Both the position numbers and the translations under genes were made by a program. Shown here in pieces: positions 50,352-62,854 of a stretch of 64,000 nt of DNA (positions are counted from its first letter, which is position 1; the number at the start of each line of letters is the position of its first letter). The notes under the pieces were generated by a model. That model was given only the letters and a program-made list of their open reading frames with translations, was not told where the DNA came from and searched no databases. Origin of the DNA: Solea solea (lineage: Eukaryota > Chordata > Actinopteri > Pleuronectiformes > Soleidae); assembly GCF_958295425.1 (NCBI RefSeq), contig NC_081143.1, positions 18,886,686 through 18,950,685 of the forward strand, given 5' to 3'.

Positions 50352-50620
50352 GGCTGCAACAATTAATCCAGTTATTCAATTATTAATATATTACCAAGTT
50401 AACCGCCAACTATTTTGATTATTGATTCATCTGCCTGAGTGTTTTCTGTTTTAATTGAAAGCAAAGAGAAAACGGATTAAGCCACCTGACCATGTCTGTA
50501 AGTCTGTGATTCATGACAACACTGATTGACGTTTTTCTACAATCAAAAAAGCTACGATTCGAATAATTGAGGAAACAAACCAAACAGATTAATCAATTAC
50601 GAAAATAGTGGTGTTACAGG
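50352..50620. mobile_element. GGGCTGCAAC-type MITE-like element
   Basis: Begins GGGGCTGCAACAATTAATCC with several ATTAAT/CAATTATT repeats, and ends in a degenerate inverted copy (GTGTTACAGG). It directly abuts the LTR-like repeat copy 2. Confidence 0.5.
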
Positions 50621-51060
50621 ATTACTTGTTAAAGCGTGATTTGTGAACAGTTAAAGTAGTTAACTGTTGGCCTCAAGCCTTTGATTAAATATTCTTGCAA
50701 GGAAAGGAACATGGCTTTATGGACCTTTGATGTTATAGTTCATTACACAAAGGATACCATGGACACCTTGATATCTTTGACGGCTATGATAGTTTGAGGG
50801 ATTGGGAGATATACTGGAAAATAGAAAAGAAGCTGTACTAGGTTCGGTGTAAAAAGGTTTGTCACCCTTACTTTTATATTTCTGTTAAATCAATAGATCG
50901 TCATTCACAACCTGGAACATCAAGGGAATATTTTTGTGTTGTTGATCCGAAAGAAGCTTGGACATATGCGGATGGAAATGTAACTTGGATGTACGGCAGG
51001 TGGAAATAAATGTGCAGACCCTTCACACGACTCTTTCTTGCCTTGGTGATTGAGGAATTG
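50620..51060 (+). repeat. Two-copy LTR-like repeat, copy 2
   Basis: Aligns along its length with 24227-24651, with small indels. GGAAATAAA lies near the right end, as in copy 1. Roughly 430-440 bp with no ORF suits a solo LTR, but clear TG...CA ends and a target duplication were not established. Confidence 0.6.
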
Positions 51061-52004
51061 CAACGGTAGCTATGAGTCAAGCCTGTAGGAACCTCCCTCC
51101 AGCTAACGACTACGTTTGCCCACAACAAGTGGTGACACTGGAAAAAGGGGACGTGGAATTTGATATAAACACTGATCATTGTGATTGTTGTGAAACCCAC
51201 TGTACGTCTGACAAATGCACAGCTGTGAATACATGAGTAACAGTAGAGTTTCACACACACACAGCAGCGGACTAGTGTGAAAAGTGTTTTCTTCCTCCTT
51301 TTTTTTTCTCTCTCAAATGTTTTGGTGTGGTTTTCCGTGATAACAGGCCTTGATGCTTGCAGCTTGATGTGTTAAATATGTTTGTAACACAAATGTGTGG
51401 GTGGATGAAGCCTCGTTCTCTGCACCCATGTGTTTCCACAGTTTATGACTCGGGACCTCTTGCACAACCCACACTGACAGAAGTGAGCCATCAGCTGTGA
51501 AGCCCATAGCACGATTGCATGCTAAAGGCTAAACGAATGGATGGATGATTGAAACTGATTGATAGCCCTGTTGCATTATTGAGGTTTCTCTAGCCGTCAG
51601 TGCCATCTTACCCTACACAATGACTCCTGCACTTCCATTAATGGCTTTGTGCAAATTCTGGAAATGTACTAAAATTTCAACAACCCCTTATGTGTGTCAT
51701 GAATAATGGAATGGATTTCTGGCAAAAGCAGATGTTGAGGGATGGGTATGGGTGTGGTACTGTACGCACATTACTTTTAAATGTGGGAGATTTCAATAAA
51801 ACAAACATAGCACTAAGTGAAAGCAGAGACGTGGTTTTAAAAAAGGGCATATAAGTGCTGTTTGAATTGAAAAAATCATTTACATCACTTTTGCTGTAAT
51901 AGTTTCTTCACACTTTTGGCTTTTAAATTGATCAAGGTCTTTTTTTAAATTTATTTTTTAAATTCTTTACTTGTTGTTTTAAAGTCCTAACATTATCAAC
52001 AGCA

Positions 52005-52300
52005 GGGATACACTATTATGATACTCAGTATTGGTATCGGTCCAATTCTGGTCAAAATTGGTGGATCGACTATTGGAAAAAGAAAAAAAGTAATATCTGA
52101 TTAAAATCAGCAAACCCTTAATATCACATTGCTGCTACTTCACTAAGCACATGTGGCATCGCCCTCATCTGACCAGAATGTGAGAAGGGGCTACACGTCT
52201 CCCACACTGCAGTAATCAGGTCAGCTTTATTAAACCCGAACCCCCACCAAAACCTGAAATAAAGCAACAGCACAACCTATCAGTGGTGAAACGGTCATTG
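52005..52300. repeat. GGTATCGGTCCAAT-type repeat
   Basis: ACTCAGTATTGGTATCGGTC and AATTGGTGGATCGACTATTGG match a repeat type I recall from fish; borders unclear. Confidence 0.4.
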
Positions 52301-52676
52301 CTGGTGTGAAAAATATTACAAACATTGCATGCAAAAAAAATCCATCTGTTGTATAAAGGCCCTTAAATGGGAAGCTGTTCTAATTAATTTGACAGCCTTT
52401 TAAATCAACACAGGTCAGGCTTAAGTATGTGGGCATGTATGCGTCAGTGCCCACAGGACAGAGCGGAAGTGGCTGCCATTCATATGGGGCGCACCTGCTT
52501 TTGGATTTTTTTTTTTTCGAAAGTTCCATCCAAATTCTCCTTCCCCATCATGTTACCAAGCACACTCTGACACTCAGGATAAGAATATACTTGTGTGCAC
52601 TGGTTATCGTGCTGTTCTGCTGTTCTGGTATGACTCCAGCCCACACACAGGTGCAATGCATCTTAGAAGAATGCAG

Positions 52677-52678
<2 letters not shown>

Positions 52679-52714
<36 letters not shown>
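52679..52714. repeat. (CA)n microsatellite
   Basis: About 18 uninterrupted CA units in PITPNC1 intron 1. Confidence 0.95.
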
Positions 52715-52717
<3 letters not shown>

Positions 52718-54310
52718 AATTTGACTATAGATAGCCATAAGCTTACAGACTTCATTATCATCTCTCGTTTCTATGGTAACTACTGCTATCCATCCCTGCC
52801 ATTACCCCCATAGCAGAGTGGATTATAGTGATTATAGTGTGAGACCATCCAGGATCACAATCAAAAATAAGAGGCAGTTGATGGTGTCTTGCCTTCTCTC
52901 ATGCCTGGGGCTTTTTGCATCAATCACAGCCAAACAGTTCATGTTCTATGAAGCAACTTAACTGTAGACGGCTGCGCTGACATTCCAAGTATAACTAATC
53001 TGTTGCTTGCGCGTGGAGAGTTACATTTCGATTGGTTGTTTATTCTTATTAGGTGATGCTGTGAGTAAATGCTGTGCAGCAGATTTGACACGCACGTGCT
53101 CTATGTGTTCTTGATTTGACATCACAGTGTAGTGAATATGTGTTCGTCACTCAAAAACAGAATGTGCTGTAGCGGCATCACCTTGTCCTCAGAAATAATT
53201 TCATTTGCCTGATGATTTGTGGACCGAAAGATTGAAAATACCCATTTTCTCTGTGTGAAATCCTATTCATTTTACTTTTTAGATGTGGACCAAAGGGGAC
53301 GGAGGCTGTTATTTCCTGATCTGTTCAGCCACCAGAAATGCTCTCCTCACTCCCTAAAGCCATCCGTGACACTTGTCATAAAAAATAAATCACAGACGTC
53401 CTTATTAAAAACCACACAGTACAGTATGTTCTCTAATATGTCTCCTGTTGTGAAGCAAAGGGAAAGTATATATTTTTTTCCTTTTCCCTCACAGCACTGG
53501 GTAGCAATTAGCCTTGCAGCAGCAGCAGCATCATTTGAGGTTATTTGAAATATAGCAGTAGATAGGCCTCATATTATGCCTCAGACAAGCTCTCGATGTT
53601 GACACGACCTGCGCTTGTTGCTTTTATCAAACTAACAAGCATGGAAAACGTTACATCACAAAGGTTGCAGCGACTTGTCTTTTATTTTATTATTCCGCTG
53701 TTGCCACTTAGAGGATAAATGCTTTTATTTGGATGAGACATTTTCTGACAGGTTTGATATTTAGGCTGATACATAATCACCAGTGCAGCACCAGGAGTAC
53801 AGCGAAACATAGTGCATGTGTGTTGGCTGCCTCTCGTATTGGCCATTCTGGAGCACCAGTGGATTAGTAGTAGATTGAGAATGAAGTCGTGGTAGATGTC
53901 TTTGGGTGTCCAAGGTTTTTGAGGGACAGCAATAAGCCAGGGGAAGATGTATGGTCAATACATCTTCAGCCACACCAGGGAATAGTGATAAAGGAACTTG
54001 AAGATCATCAACTCCCTGAATATCTGCTGAAATGAAGCTGATAAACCCCATGTCTTATCTTAATGGTTTCTCAGTGAAGGCTGATGTTCAGTCATTCCTC
54101 CTCTGGCAGGAGAGTGATAGGATGAGAGGGAGGGAGGGCGGGAGGGAGGGGGAGAAAGTATGTGTGTGAGTGATGAGTGGTAGAGAAAGAAACTGGCGGT
54201 GTTGGGTCAGATTTACAGTACCTTCCTCTCACATGACTGTTAAGTAAAGTTAGGTCACGTTCTTAACCCCTCGTCTTAAAAAGAAGAGCTGGGATTGATG
54301 TTCTCCCTAC

Positions 54311-54456
54311 TGTGTGTGTTTTTGTGTGTGTTTGTGTGTGTGTGTGTGTGTTTTCCCTCATTTTCAACTGAGTCAGCCCTGACCATGTCTAATTTGTAGT
54401 GTGATTTAGAGGATTAGGGACAAAAATGCCTGCTAAGATGTATTGACTGAAGAAAG

Positions 54457-54491
<35 letters not shown>

Positions 54492-54492
54492 A
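54311..54492. repeat. Interrupted (GT)n microsatellites
   Basis: Two GT-rich blocks (54311-54351 and 54456-54492) separated by unique sequence. Confidence 0.9.
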
Positions 54493-55386
54493 CACAGGCT
54501 ACATGGTGGTCAGGGAAGGGGGTGGAGTTGTGTAGCAAGTTCCAGTAAATCTATTTATACAATCTCTTAAATTTTATTATTTTGGAAGTGGCATTGCTTT
54601 TGTTTAAGACATTTAGGTTTAAGATTAAAAACATGAATATCTGATTTCAATTGTAAATTTAATTGTATAATGTCACTAACACAGGACACGGATGTGTGTG
54701 GAGAAACAGAGAATCTGTTCTTGACCTATAGGAGTGTCGAGGCTGGCCCTGGAAATTCTCTATCCGGGGTGGAACATTTTGCCTCCCAGTTCACTGAGGA
54801 CGAATCCAATCCTAAAGTGGAGAAACTTTGTCACGCAGAAGAGATTACTGAAGACTTAATCATGGCCAGGTTAATCTTTAGATCTGAACTCCACAGAACA
54901 CCATTCCATCTGAGGAGACAAGTGGAAGGGAAAAAAAAACACACACAAAAAACCCAAGAGCTGAAAAGAGTCAGTGGGGTTGGGAAAAACATCACAAATG
55001 AAGAATGCAAACATCAGCTGAGGTCATTAAGTCATAAGCTTGATGCAGTTATTTACTCTCAGTTACCTTAAGACGGTCTGTTCTGTCAGGGTGTGAACAC
55101 ACTGGATGTGTGTGCAGTGTGACGGCTGTTTTGATGACCTGCCGCGTCTAGCATGGCTCTGTTGTTCACACAGGAAGAGCTGTTGTGAAGCCGCTGCTAC
55201 ATTTTTAGAGAAATGTACTTTTCAATGCTCTAAATGCTTCTCTGTACTCATCTACATGCCAGCACTCTTCAGTGTGTGCCAAGCTGTTTAACACATTGAT
55301 ATCGGAAAAGAAAAACTGAGATGTTGGGGCTTTTTATTTTTTTTTATTATTTGCCAAATTGTATTCTCATTCATGTTCCACTGTCC

Positions 55387-55388
<2 letters not shown>

Positions 55389-55417
<29 letters not shown>
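55389..55417. repeat. Poly(T) tract
   Basis: 29 T in a row; possibly the poly(A) tail of an inserted minus-strand element, but no source was recognised beside it. Confidence 0.85.
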
Positions 55418-55421
<4 letters not shown>

Positions 55422-57278
55422 TGTATGTTGACATTGAGTTAAGTCTCAAAGCCAATTTAACTGTAGAGTTGAATTTGGTGTAAATAAAGACGTGCACAGG
55501 CAAGGTTCATGTCATCTTGGATGCCTTTGGAATAGGGGTTAGGTGTTACTGTTTCTTTTGGGAATTGTCCTAAAGGAAAGTGATGAGATTAGAAAATCCT
55601 GGTGAGGAGGATATGTTCTGTCCATGTGTGGTTGCAAGTGATAGTTGCTGAAACTAAATACACTTCCCAGCTTTCAGAAGTCATACAGAAATCCATTGGG
55701 TTTGTTTTTCACTACAACAAAAGCCTACAGAGATGTTATGCCAGCTGTAGGATAGACTTGTTTTCTAATAGTTTGAATCACCTGACTATGAAAGGACTGT
55801 GTGTAGCTGCAGCTGACCAGAACCCCTCCCCCTACTCAGCCTGACAGAGTTTGACAACACACAGATGAGGAAGTTTAAATCCTGACCAGTTGACCTGTTT
55901 ATACCACAGAATCTTCATTCCAAGACACAGAACTGAACATTGTCCGGTAGAATACGTTATGAAATAATTGCGCTGACGCTGTGATGTGAACAATGATATG
56001 ATGCAGGGAGAATTTAAATTGTCCCTCCAGATTGGCAGGCAGGCTGACTCGAGGAGGACGTTATATGCTGTGGAGTTATCTGCAGCTCCCAGACCAAAAT
56101 GTTTCTCACACTTTTAACATTTAATCCCGCACATTTACAAAGTGCTTTGGTGTATGACAGACGCTGCTTGGAATTTAACATAGTATTGATTATAATATTA
56201 TAATATTATTGTCCATCTCTTGAAAATATTTTATGGAGTAGTATTTTTTTTCCCTTTTCTGTTTCTCCTTATAACATCAATAAGTGCTGCGTGCTGTTGC
56301 TTCCTCGTGTGTTTCTTTGTTGATCATTTCTGACGCATTTAAGTCCTCCGATTTCAACCAGATGCTTTTGGAGGCCGCTGACATGCAAAAATGGCATAAT
56401 ACAGCTTTACGGCGCTTATTGTGTGTGTGCTTCCATTTCATAGCGTTACCATAACGACGGTGCAATGTTTCTCGATAGCCATCTTAAGTGTATAAAGCGA
56501 GTGGAAACAAACAAAAGAAAAAAAAAATCACTTGAGACAGTCGATTTGTATGTACAAGTCTGTGCATTTGAAGGTTGTGGTGCAAACAGTCTAAGTGTGC
56601 GTCTCATAAAGATGATCTCTTCTCCATCACGGTTCAGCCTCTTTTCACTTTCCAGGTTTTATAGCCTTGGAAAGGCAAACAGGGGGCAGATGTGCTAGCT
56701 CTTTAAATAGACCTTAAGAGGACTTAACAAGCGGTCTTCTCGGCTCCGGTTAATATCCAGCTGCTCCTCGCGGCCCCCAAGAAAATCCTCATAACATGTA
56801 CAATTACTGATTTTCTTAGTATATTTTACTGTCCCTTCCTGAGTGAGGTTATTTCTCTTCATGGTCATGCTGCTCCTTACATTACTATGGAAACTAGTGT
56901 GGATATATACTGTATGTACTGGTGTGTATATATTTACACTAGTTTCTTAGGAGACCCCAAAACTGGTGTTAAATATTCATGTTGCATTTGGTAGAGGGAG
57001 GGACATAAAAAATAATGCTGTAGCAGAATCTGTATTTCAGGTAACCGCTAAAATGCAGATTCTGTTTATGTAGCAACCGTCTATTTTTGCAAGCCCCTGT
57101 TTTCGCTGATTCGAGTCACCAAGGTGTCGGTGACATCATTCATTCCACATCGATCACCGCATGCTTATTTTTACTCTCCAGCTTGTTGCCTTTTGACCCA
57201 AGAAGAACCGTTTGTTTGCTGCTATCGCGCTGCTAAACACTTCCCACACATTATCTTTTCTTGGTGTGCACGCCTGTG

Positions 57279-57282
<4 letters not shown>

Positions 57283-57316
<34 letters not shown>
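57283..57316. repeat. (GT)n microsatellite
   Basis: 17 GT units, creating a spurious Val/Cys-rich open frame. Confidence 0.95.
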
Positions 57317-57319
<3 letters not shown>

Positions 57320-58107
57320 ATGAGTCACTCTCATCCCACATCTTTCTCTCCTGGGGACGATGCCTTTTCAAAACACTGTGCCACAATTCCGGAGCTCACT
57401 TAAAAGCTACATCCTCTTGCTGTGCTACAATTAGCCTTTGCTCCCACCTTGACCGGGTTGCATATAGGCATTCCTTTATTTTGCATCCTGTGTGTGCGCA
57501 TGCTTTACAACAAATAGAGACAGCACTGTTGATCTGAAACAAAACTCGATGTCTTTTAGGGCCACATACTGGTGAATTGCCTTTTTTTTTTTTGTTTTCC
57601 CTGCTTATCCTTGCGTAAGTGATCATCACGATCAATAGACCAGCAAATGGCTTATGCTGGCTAAGTTGTTTCCGTCTGATTTCTGTCTCACGGAAGGTTG
57701 TGACTTTCTGTTTGGAATTCAAAAGGACTCATTAACAAGCACGACACAGCAGACATCATGCGGGAGAACGGAGAAAGGAAAGGAAAGAGGCAGTGGCAGT
57801 TTGCAAGGCGGAGAGAATACCACAGCAAAACAGGCCTTTCTTAGTGAGGCTGTTAATGCATGTCATGCCAGTGATATGCCTCTTCTGTATACACTGAAGT
57901 CAACTCAAGGTGACTCTCTTCAGAATAATGACTTGGTGTGCGATAGAGCTGTGTAGCAGATGTCTTTCTTTCTCCATAGTCTGTAGTTTGTTTCACTGTG
58001 TAATTAATAAGATATGGCCGTGTCTTGTCTCTGTCTCACTCCAAACATGCAACTTCCTTGGCCTCTGAACCCACACAGCTTCTCACATACATTATGAGCC
58101 ACACAGT

Positions 58108-58108
<1 letters not shown>

Positions 58109-58142
<34 letters not shown>
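58109..58142. repeat. (CA)n microsatellite
   Basis: 17 CA units. Confidence 0.95.
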
Positions 58143-58144
<2 letters not shown>

Positions 58145-59579
58145 GGCCAGGAATAAGCTGTGCAGATATTTTGGAAAAAAACAGAGTGATTTCCTTTCAA
58201 TAAAGGGGCCAGAGAGGCATTGCTGCCAGGCTGATTTGGCCTTAATAGGGCTTTGACGTCAGTGGGAGGCGAAACTGGACTGAGGTGCATATTTGTGAAA
58301 GCCTCATTTAGAAGGCTTTAATAGAGCATTCCTTCCTTTAGTATTCCCTCATTTTTACTGTTACAGTGAACATGATAACACTCCATCTGGAGTCCAGAGG
58401 TGTGTGTTTGACAAACATAGCTATCGGGGACATTGTGCAGCGTACCCACTGTTAAACATCAAAGTTGATGTCAATGAACTAGTTTGTGGTGTTTTATTAA
58501 AGCTTCAGTATTACTTTGTTATTTGTTGTTGTTGTTGTTTTGTTTGTGTTCCTTTATTGATACAAAACATTGTGGTGGGAAAACCATTATGCACTCACGG
58601 TGGTTTCCCTTTTTTGCCTTGTGCCTTTTGCTGCACTGATTGATTATTCCCAACCAAGTGGGTGTGTGTGAAAAGCACATTTGCGGCATGTTTGCAGATG
58701 GATGACGCAAGCAGCAGGTCAGGGAAATGGGAACCAGTCCAGAGGGCTGAACCGTATGATGAGTCTGAACGTCTAGTTCCCTTCTCTATTTGTTTACCTA
58801 CCTTGCCTCCACCCACCCCTTCAATGTGTGGCTTCCAAGCTCTGGGAGTAAATGTGTCGAAGGAGAGGAAGATGAAAGAAGGGAATTGATAAGGAGAAAG
58901 AAAGTTGAGGATAAAACAGAAAGTAAGAAAATTAGTACAGAAATCCTTACAGTCTAACAGCTGGAGGGGGGAACATTTGTGGGAGGGGGAAAAATAGAGG
59001 TGGTGCTAAAATGAAAGTTGGCCTCACTTACAGATAACACATATGGATTACGTTTTTACACTGGCATCATGGTATGTACAGAGAGCTACACATGCACTAG
59101 AGGCTTTGTTTTCTAGAGATTACAGAATCATGGTCATGTGTGGGAAGAAAGTCAAAAGTGACATAGGATGAGAAGAAATGGAAATGTATTTCCATGTCTA
59201 TTACATGTCTGTTGGTATGCCCAGACCATGGGCCTCACACAGCAGTGTTGAGTTTGTGGGTTTTGGAAACAAAAAAAAAAGGAAGGTGGGGCTGGGAAGT
59301 TCAAAACAACCGTATCAAGCAGCGACCTTGACAAGCTCTGTTTATTGGTCTGAAAAGGGTTTTGTTTCACCAAATCAGTGGCTTCTGCTCCTGACACAAT
59401 ACAACAAATAAACACAGGAGGAATAAGATGCATGCCTTCAGTAATGATTGACCATGTGTGGCTAGTTTGGGGTCACTGAGCTACAGTCATTTTGGCTCAG
59501 AACTGAAACTGTTTGGGGCAGTGATAGTCTGTTTTTAATTGCGACCAGAGTTATGAAGCCACATATGGGTTCAGTCAGT

Positions 59580-59812
59580 TTGTTTACATGCACAGTTTGT
59601 TCTTTTCCGGCAACAGTGCTGCAGTTTATACGTCATCTCCTTCTACTTCCGGGTCAAAGACCAGGGAGTACATTTTGGTGCAGAACGCCAAGTCTGACTC
59701 CTGTCCAGCTAAGTGTATACATGCAGGAGTATGGATCATATTATCCACACATGTTAGTCTGACTAAGACTCGCTCGAGTTTAATCGGACTAATATGTTTA
59801 CACAGAGCCTTT
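59580..59812. repeat. TTTACATG-ended repeat candidate
   Basis: TGTTTACATGCACAG at the left and ATGTTTACACAGAGCC at the right, with AATCGGACTAATATG inside. This resembles fish elements carrying TTTACATG and AATCCGATT words. Low certainty. Confidence 0.3.
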
Positions 59813-60925
59813 ATATGAACGTGCTTTTGTGAGTACTGTTTGGTTCTTTGTAAGAGTCAGAGTTTGTGCTGTTGGGCCTAATGCTTGCTTTTATGTGGGT
59901 TAGGCCAGACGGCATGTGCAGTAAAAACTTTATGGACAATAGCACAAGTGCGTTATAGCACAAGCTTGCATGAGGCAAAGGCACTCCATGCAGCACTACA
60001 ATAGTAAGAGCTCATATTATTAAACGTCGGTGGGACAAATTAGGAAATAAATAGGAAACACTGAATTATTCAGGGCTGAGATTCTCCGTTTGTGTTGTTT
60101 CACAGTTGCACTGATGTCATTAACACTCTCCAGTCTTGTTAACAAACATTATCTTCACACCATTCTCCCATATCCTGCTGCAAGAGCTGTTCTCACGTCA
60201 CAAGAAAATCTCACCCTAACCTTTATGATTTACATGCTGGAATCTCGCTCTTTGTTGGGTTGTTTAAGGTCCAGAAAACCTGAGACAAAATACGGGAAGT
60301 CATGTTTGCAGTAAAACTGCTTCCCTGTCACTTTACAGCCAAGTCCAAACAGTGATGCCTGTATTTTGCAGGGTGTTTGCTGATAATCAATGGTTTGTGT
60401 GTGGTTTGCCTGGTTGGAGTTTTTTGTTTTGGGGTACAAAGGTCCCGTTGAAAAATGGAGTTATTATCTATCCCGTCACAAATACAGGTACAACACACCC
60501 TGGAGTCCAGTTGTGTCCAGGTCTGAACAGGGCCCGAAATGTATTACGGTACTGTTCATGTGCTCTGTTCTTTCTCTTTTTAACATTGTTTTGACTTTCC
60601 ACCTGTCTGTTTCTGTTTCTTCTCTCTCTGCTGTGTGTATGCAGACTTGAATCAATGGTCCCTCTTAGCGACACTGTTTTGGAAACACTGCTATTTTCCC
60701 TTTTAGTTACAGACAGAAAGACAGAAGGTCAAGGGCACTCAGACAAAAGCCTTTTAGTCAGCCTGCAGAGTACATCACTGCTAGCTGCTAGTGTAGCCAT
60801 CATAATGCAGTCTCTCATCGACTTCCTGTCATTGCTTATTGTGTAAAAATGAACATTTGTGCTGGTGTTTAAAGGAGGATCTAAAGCACATGCTCTCTTG
60901 TCTGGACCACTGATGACTTTTGCCG

Positions 60926-61249
60926 CTTTTTCACCGTACAGTTTTAGCAGGACTCGGCTCGGCACGGCTCAACTCTACACAGTTTGGTATCAGGCACGTT
61001 GTTACTTACACCAGACAGATGTTTAGAAACGTCCTTGCTAAATGTTGGAGATTGACACATGTTTTCAGGATTTTTAAAGGTTATTTTTACCTGATCTACA
61101 GTTTGGCATTGTTCGGTTTGATTCCATTCTTGTGTCGGACATGATGTCACGCTCATGACTCTTCCAGTCTCGCCGGAGCAGGTACCAGGTACTGTCACTA
61201 ATGGACGAACTGTGCCGCGCTGTGCTAGAATTGAATAGTGGAAAAGTGC
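60926..61249. mobile_element. MITE-like element with ~32-bp imperfect inverted ends
   Basis: Left end TTTTTCACCGTACAGTTTTA then GCAGGACTCGGC; the reverse complement of the right end reads TTTTCCACTATTCAATTCTA then GCACAGCGCGGC. Most positions agree. The GGCTCGGCACGGCTC core is typical of a common fish hAT-like repeat. No ORF. Confidence 0.6.
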
Positions 61250-61579
61250 CAATAAAGGTCAACAGCAATTAAATTAAAAAAGCTGCCACAGTTATGAAAG
61301 TCACTGTAGTCGTGACGAGCATAAAATCATACAGTTTTATAATACATTACAATGACTCTCTACTGAAGTGTCCATATCTTGATTTCTGTCCGCCTTGGGC
61401 CTGACTTGACAGCAACGCAGCATACCAAACATCACTTTGGATAAATTCGATAAATAAGCACTGTGAAAATTTGCGTCACTCTCAGTGTAAAGAACAAGCT
61501 TCATTCTGCAGCCATTAATAAGTTGAACTGGACATGATTGGAGATAATTATAACAATTATGGTTCAAAGATCAAAGCCT

Positions 61580-61598
61580 CCCCCCCCCCCCCCCCCCC
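61580..61598. repeat. Poly(C) tract
   Basis: 19 C in a row; a similar 18-base G run is at 19993-20010. Length is prone to assembly or sequencing error. Confidence 0.85.
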
Positions 61599-62814
61599 AC
61601 ACACTTGGAATGAGTGAAGGCAGGGGTTTCCTTTTATTGAAATGTTTCCAAGCTGACTTTGAATGCAGCGCCATCCATTACATAGTAAATGTCTCTCAAG
61701 TGATTTACAAAGACGGAAATGTCTTGACTTGGCTCACTCTCTGACCACAGCACCTCATGCCTCCATCTCTCTCTCTCCATCTTGCTCTCGCTCTCTCTCA
61801 TTTTCTCATGCAGATAAAAAGGAAATTAAATAAACTAAACAAATCCCTTTGTTTTATGTTTGAAAGGAGTAGGAAAGACGTGTGGACTTCTCAAGCCTTA
61901 TGCCTTCTAGTCTATTTGAATATGGTCACCGAACAGGGAAAGCTTCAAAATGTGTTTCCCGATTTGTTGTAGACACAAGCTCGGATACAGATTTTACTGT
62001 TTCGTTTTTTTTACCATCCATTCGAACCTATTTAATTGAGATTGTTCCATACGTTGACTTCTGTGACTGTAATACAGTCATAGGTCATTTCTGCCATGCT
62101 GCAGTGATCACGTGAGCTACAGGATGTGGACTTTTTGAGAATAAAAATCCTAAACGGACGTCTGTAATTTTGTAAAAAGACTGAATCAGTCGATACTCAA
62201 AGCTGTGACATCACTAATAGCTATGAAAAACACTCAGACACACACACACACATTGTAATGCAAATGTATAAGTCCATTGCAGTCCACTTTAATCCATTTA
62301 TTCCAGTGCATCTGTTGTTTCTCTCTCTCTCTCGCTCACTCTCACTGTGTGAGCCATCACAGCAGGATTGTAAAGAATTCATACCTCCAGTGGGGTAAAA
62401 TGACCCTCTTTGTCAAGGGTTACTCTCGAGCAAATAGTTGAGTAAGAGAGGAAGAGACAGAGAGAGAGAGCAAAGCCTTCAGCAATTATTTAGACAGTTA
62501 GGGGGTAAGGAGCATATTGAAACAAACATCCACATGGTTAAAAAATACATGACAGTGCATATTATAAAGAAGTTCTTTATCGGGACAGGCAAAAACCGGC
62601 TGCTGTTTTTTTTTTTTTTTGGCCCTAATACTGTTTCATATGGAATCGAGGCAGATGTGAATCAAATGTTTTTTTTCTCTGTTACTCAGCAGTATGTGAG
62701 AGGGGCTTTGTACTCAGCAATTTCTCATCACTGCGCTTTTACGGAAATGTCTTAAGATTGTAGTTGCATCACTTTTCACTCTGAAACAGCTGAGAGAAAT
62801 GTTAACACAATGTC

Positions 62815-62820
<6 letters not shown>

Positions 62821-62852
<32 letters not shown>
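62821..62852. repeat. (CA)n microsatellite
   Basis: 16 AC units. Confidence 0.95.

Positions 62853-62854
<2 letters not shown>

Noticed and set aside
54670..55071. 133-codon plus-strand frame
   Set aside because: More protein-like than its neighbours, but no recognised family, no splice signals matching PITPNC1, and no supporting repeat ORF.
57124..57537. 137-codon frame with a Val-Cys run
   Set aside because: Produced by the GT microsatellite at 57283-57316.
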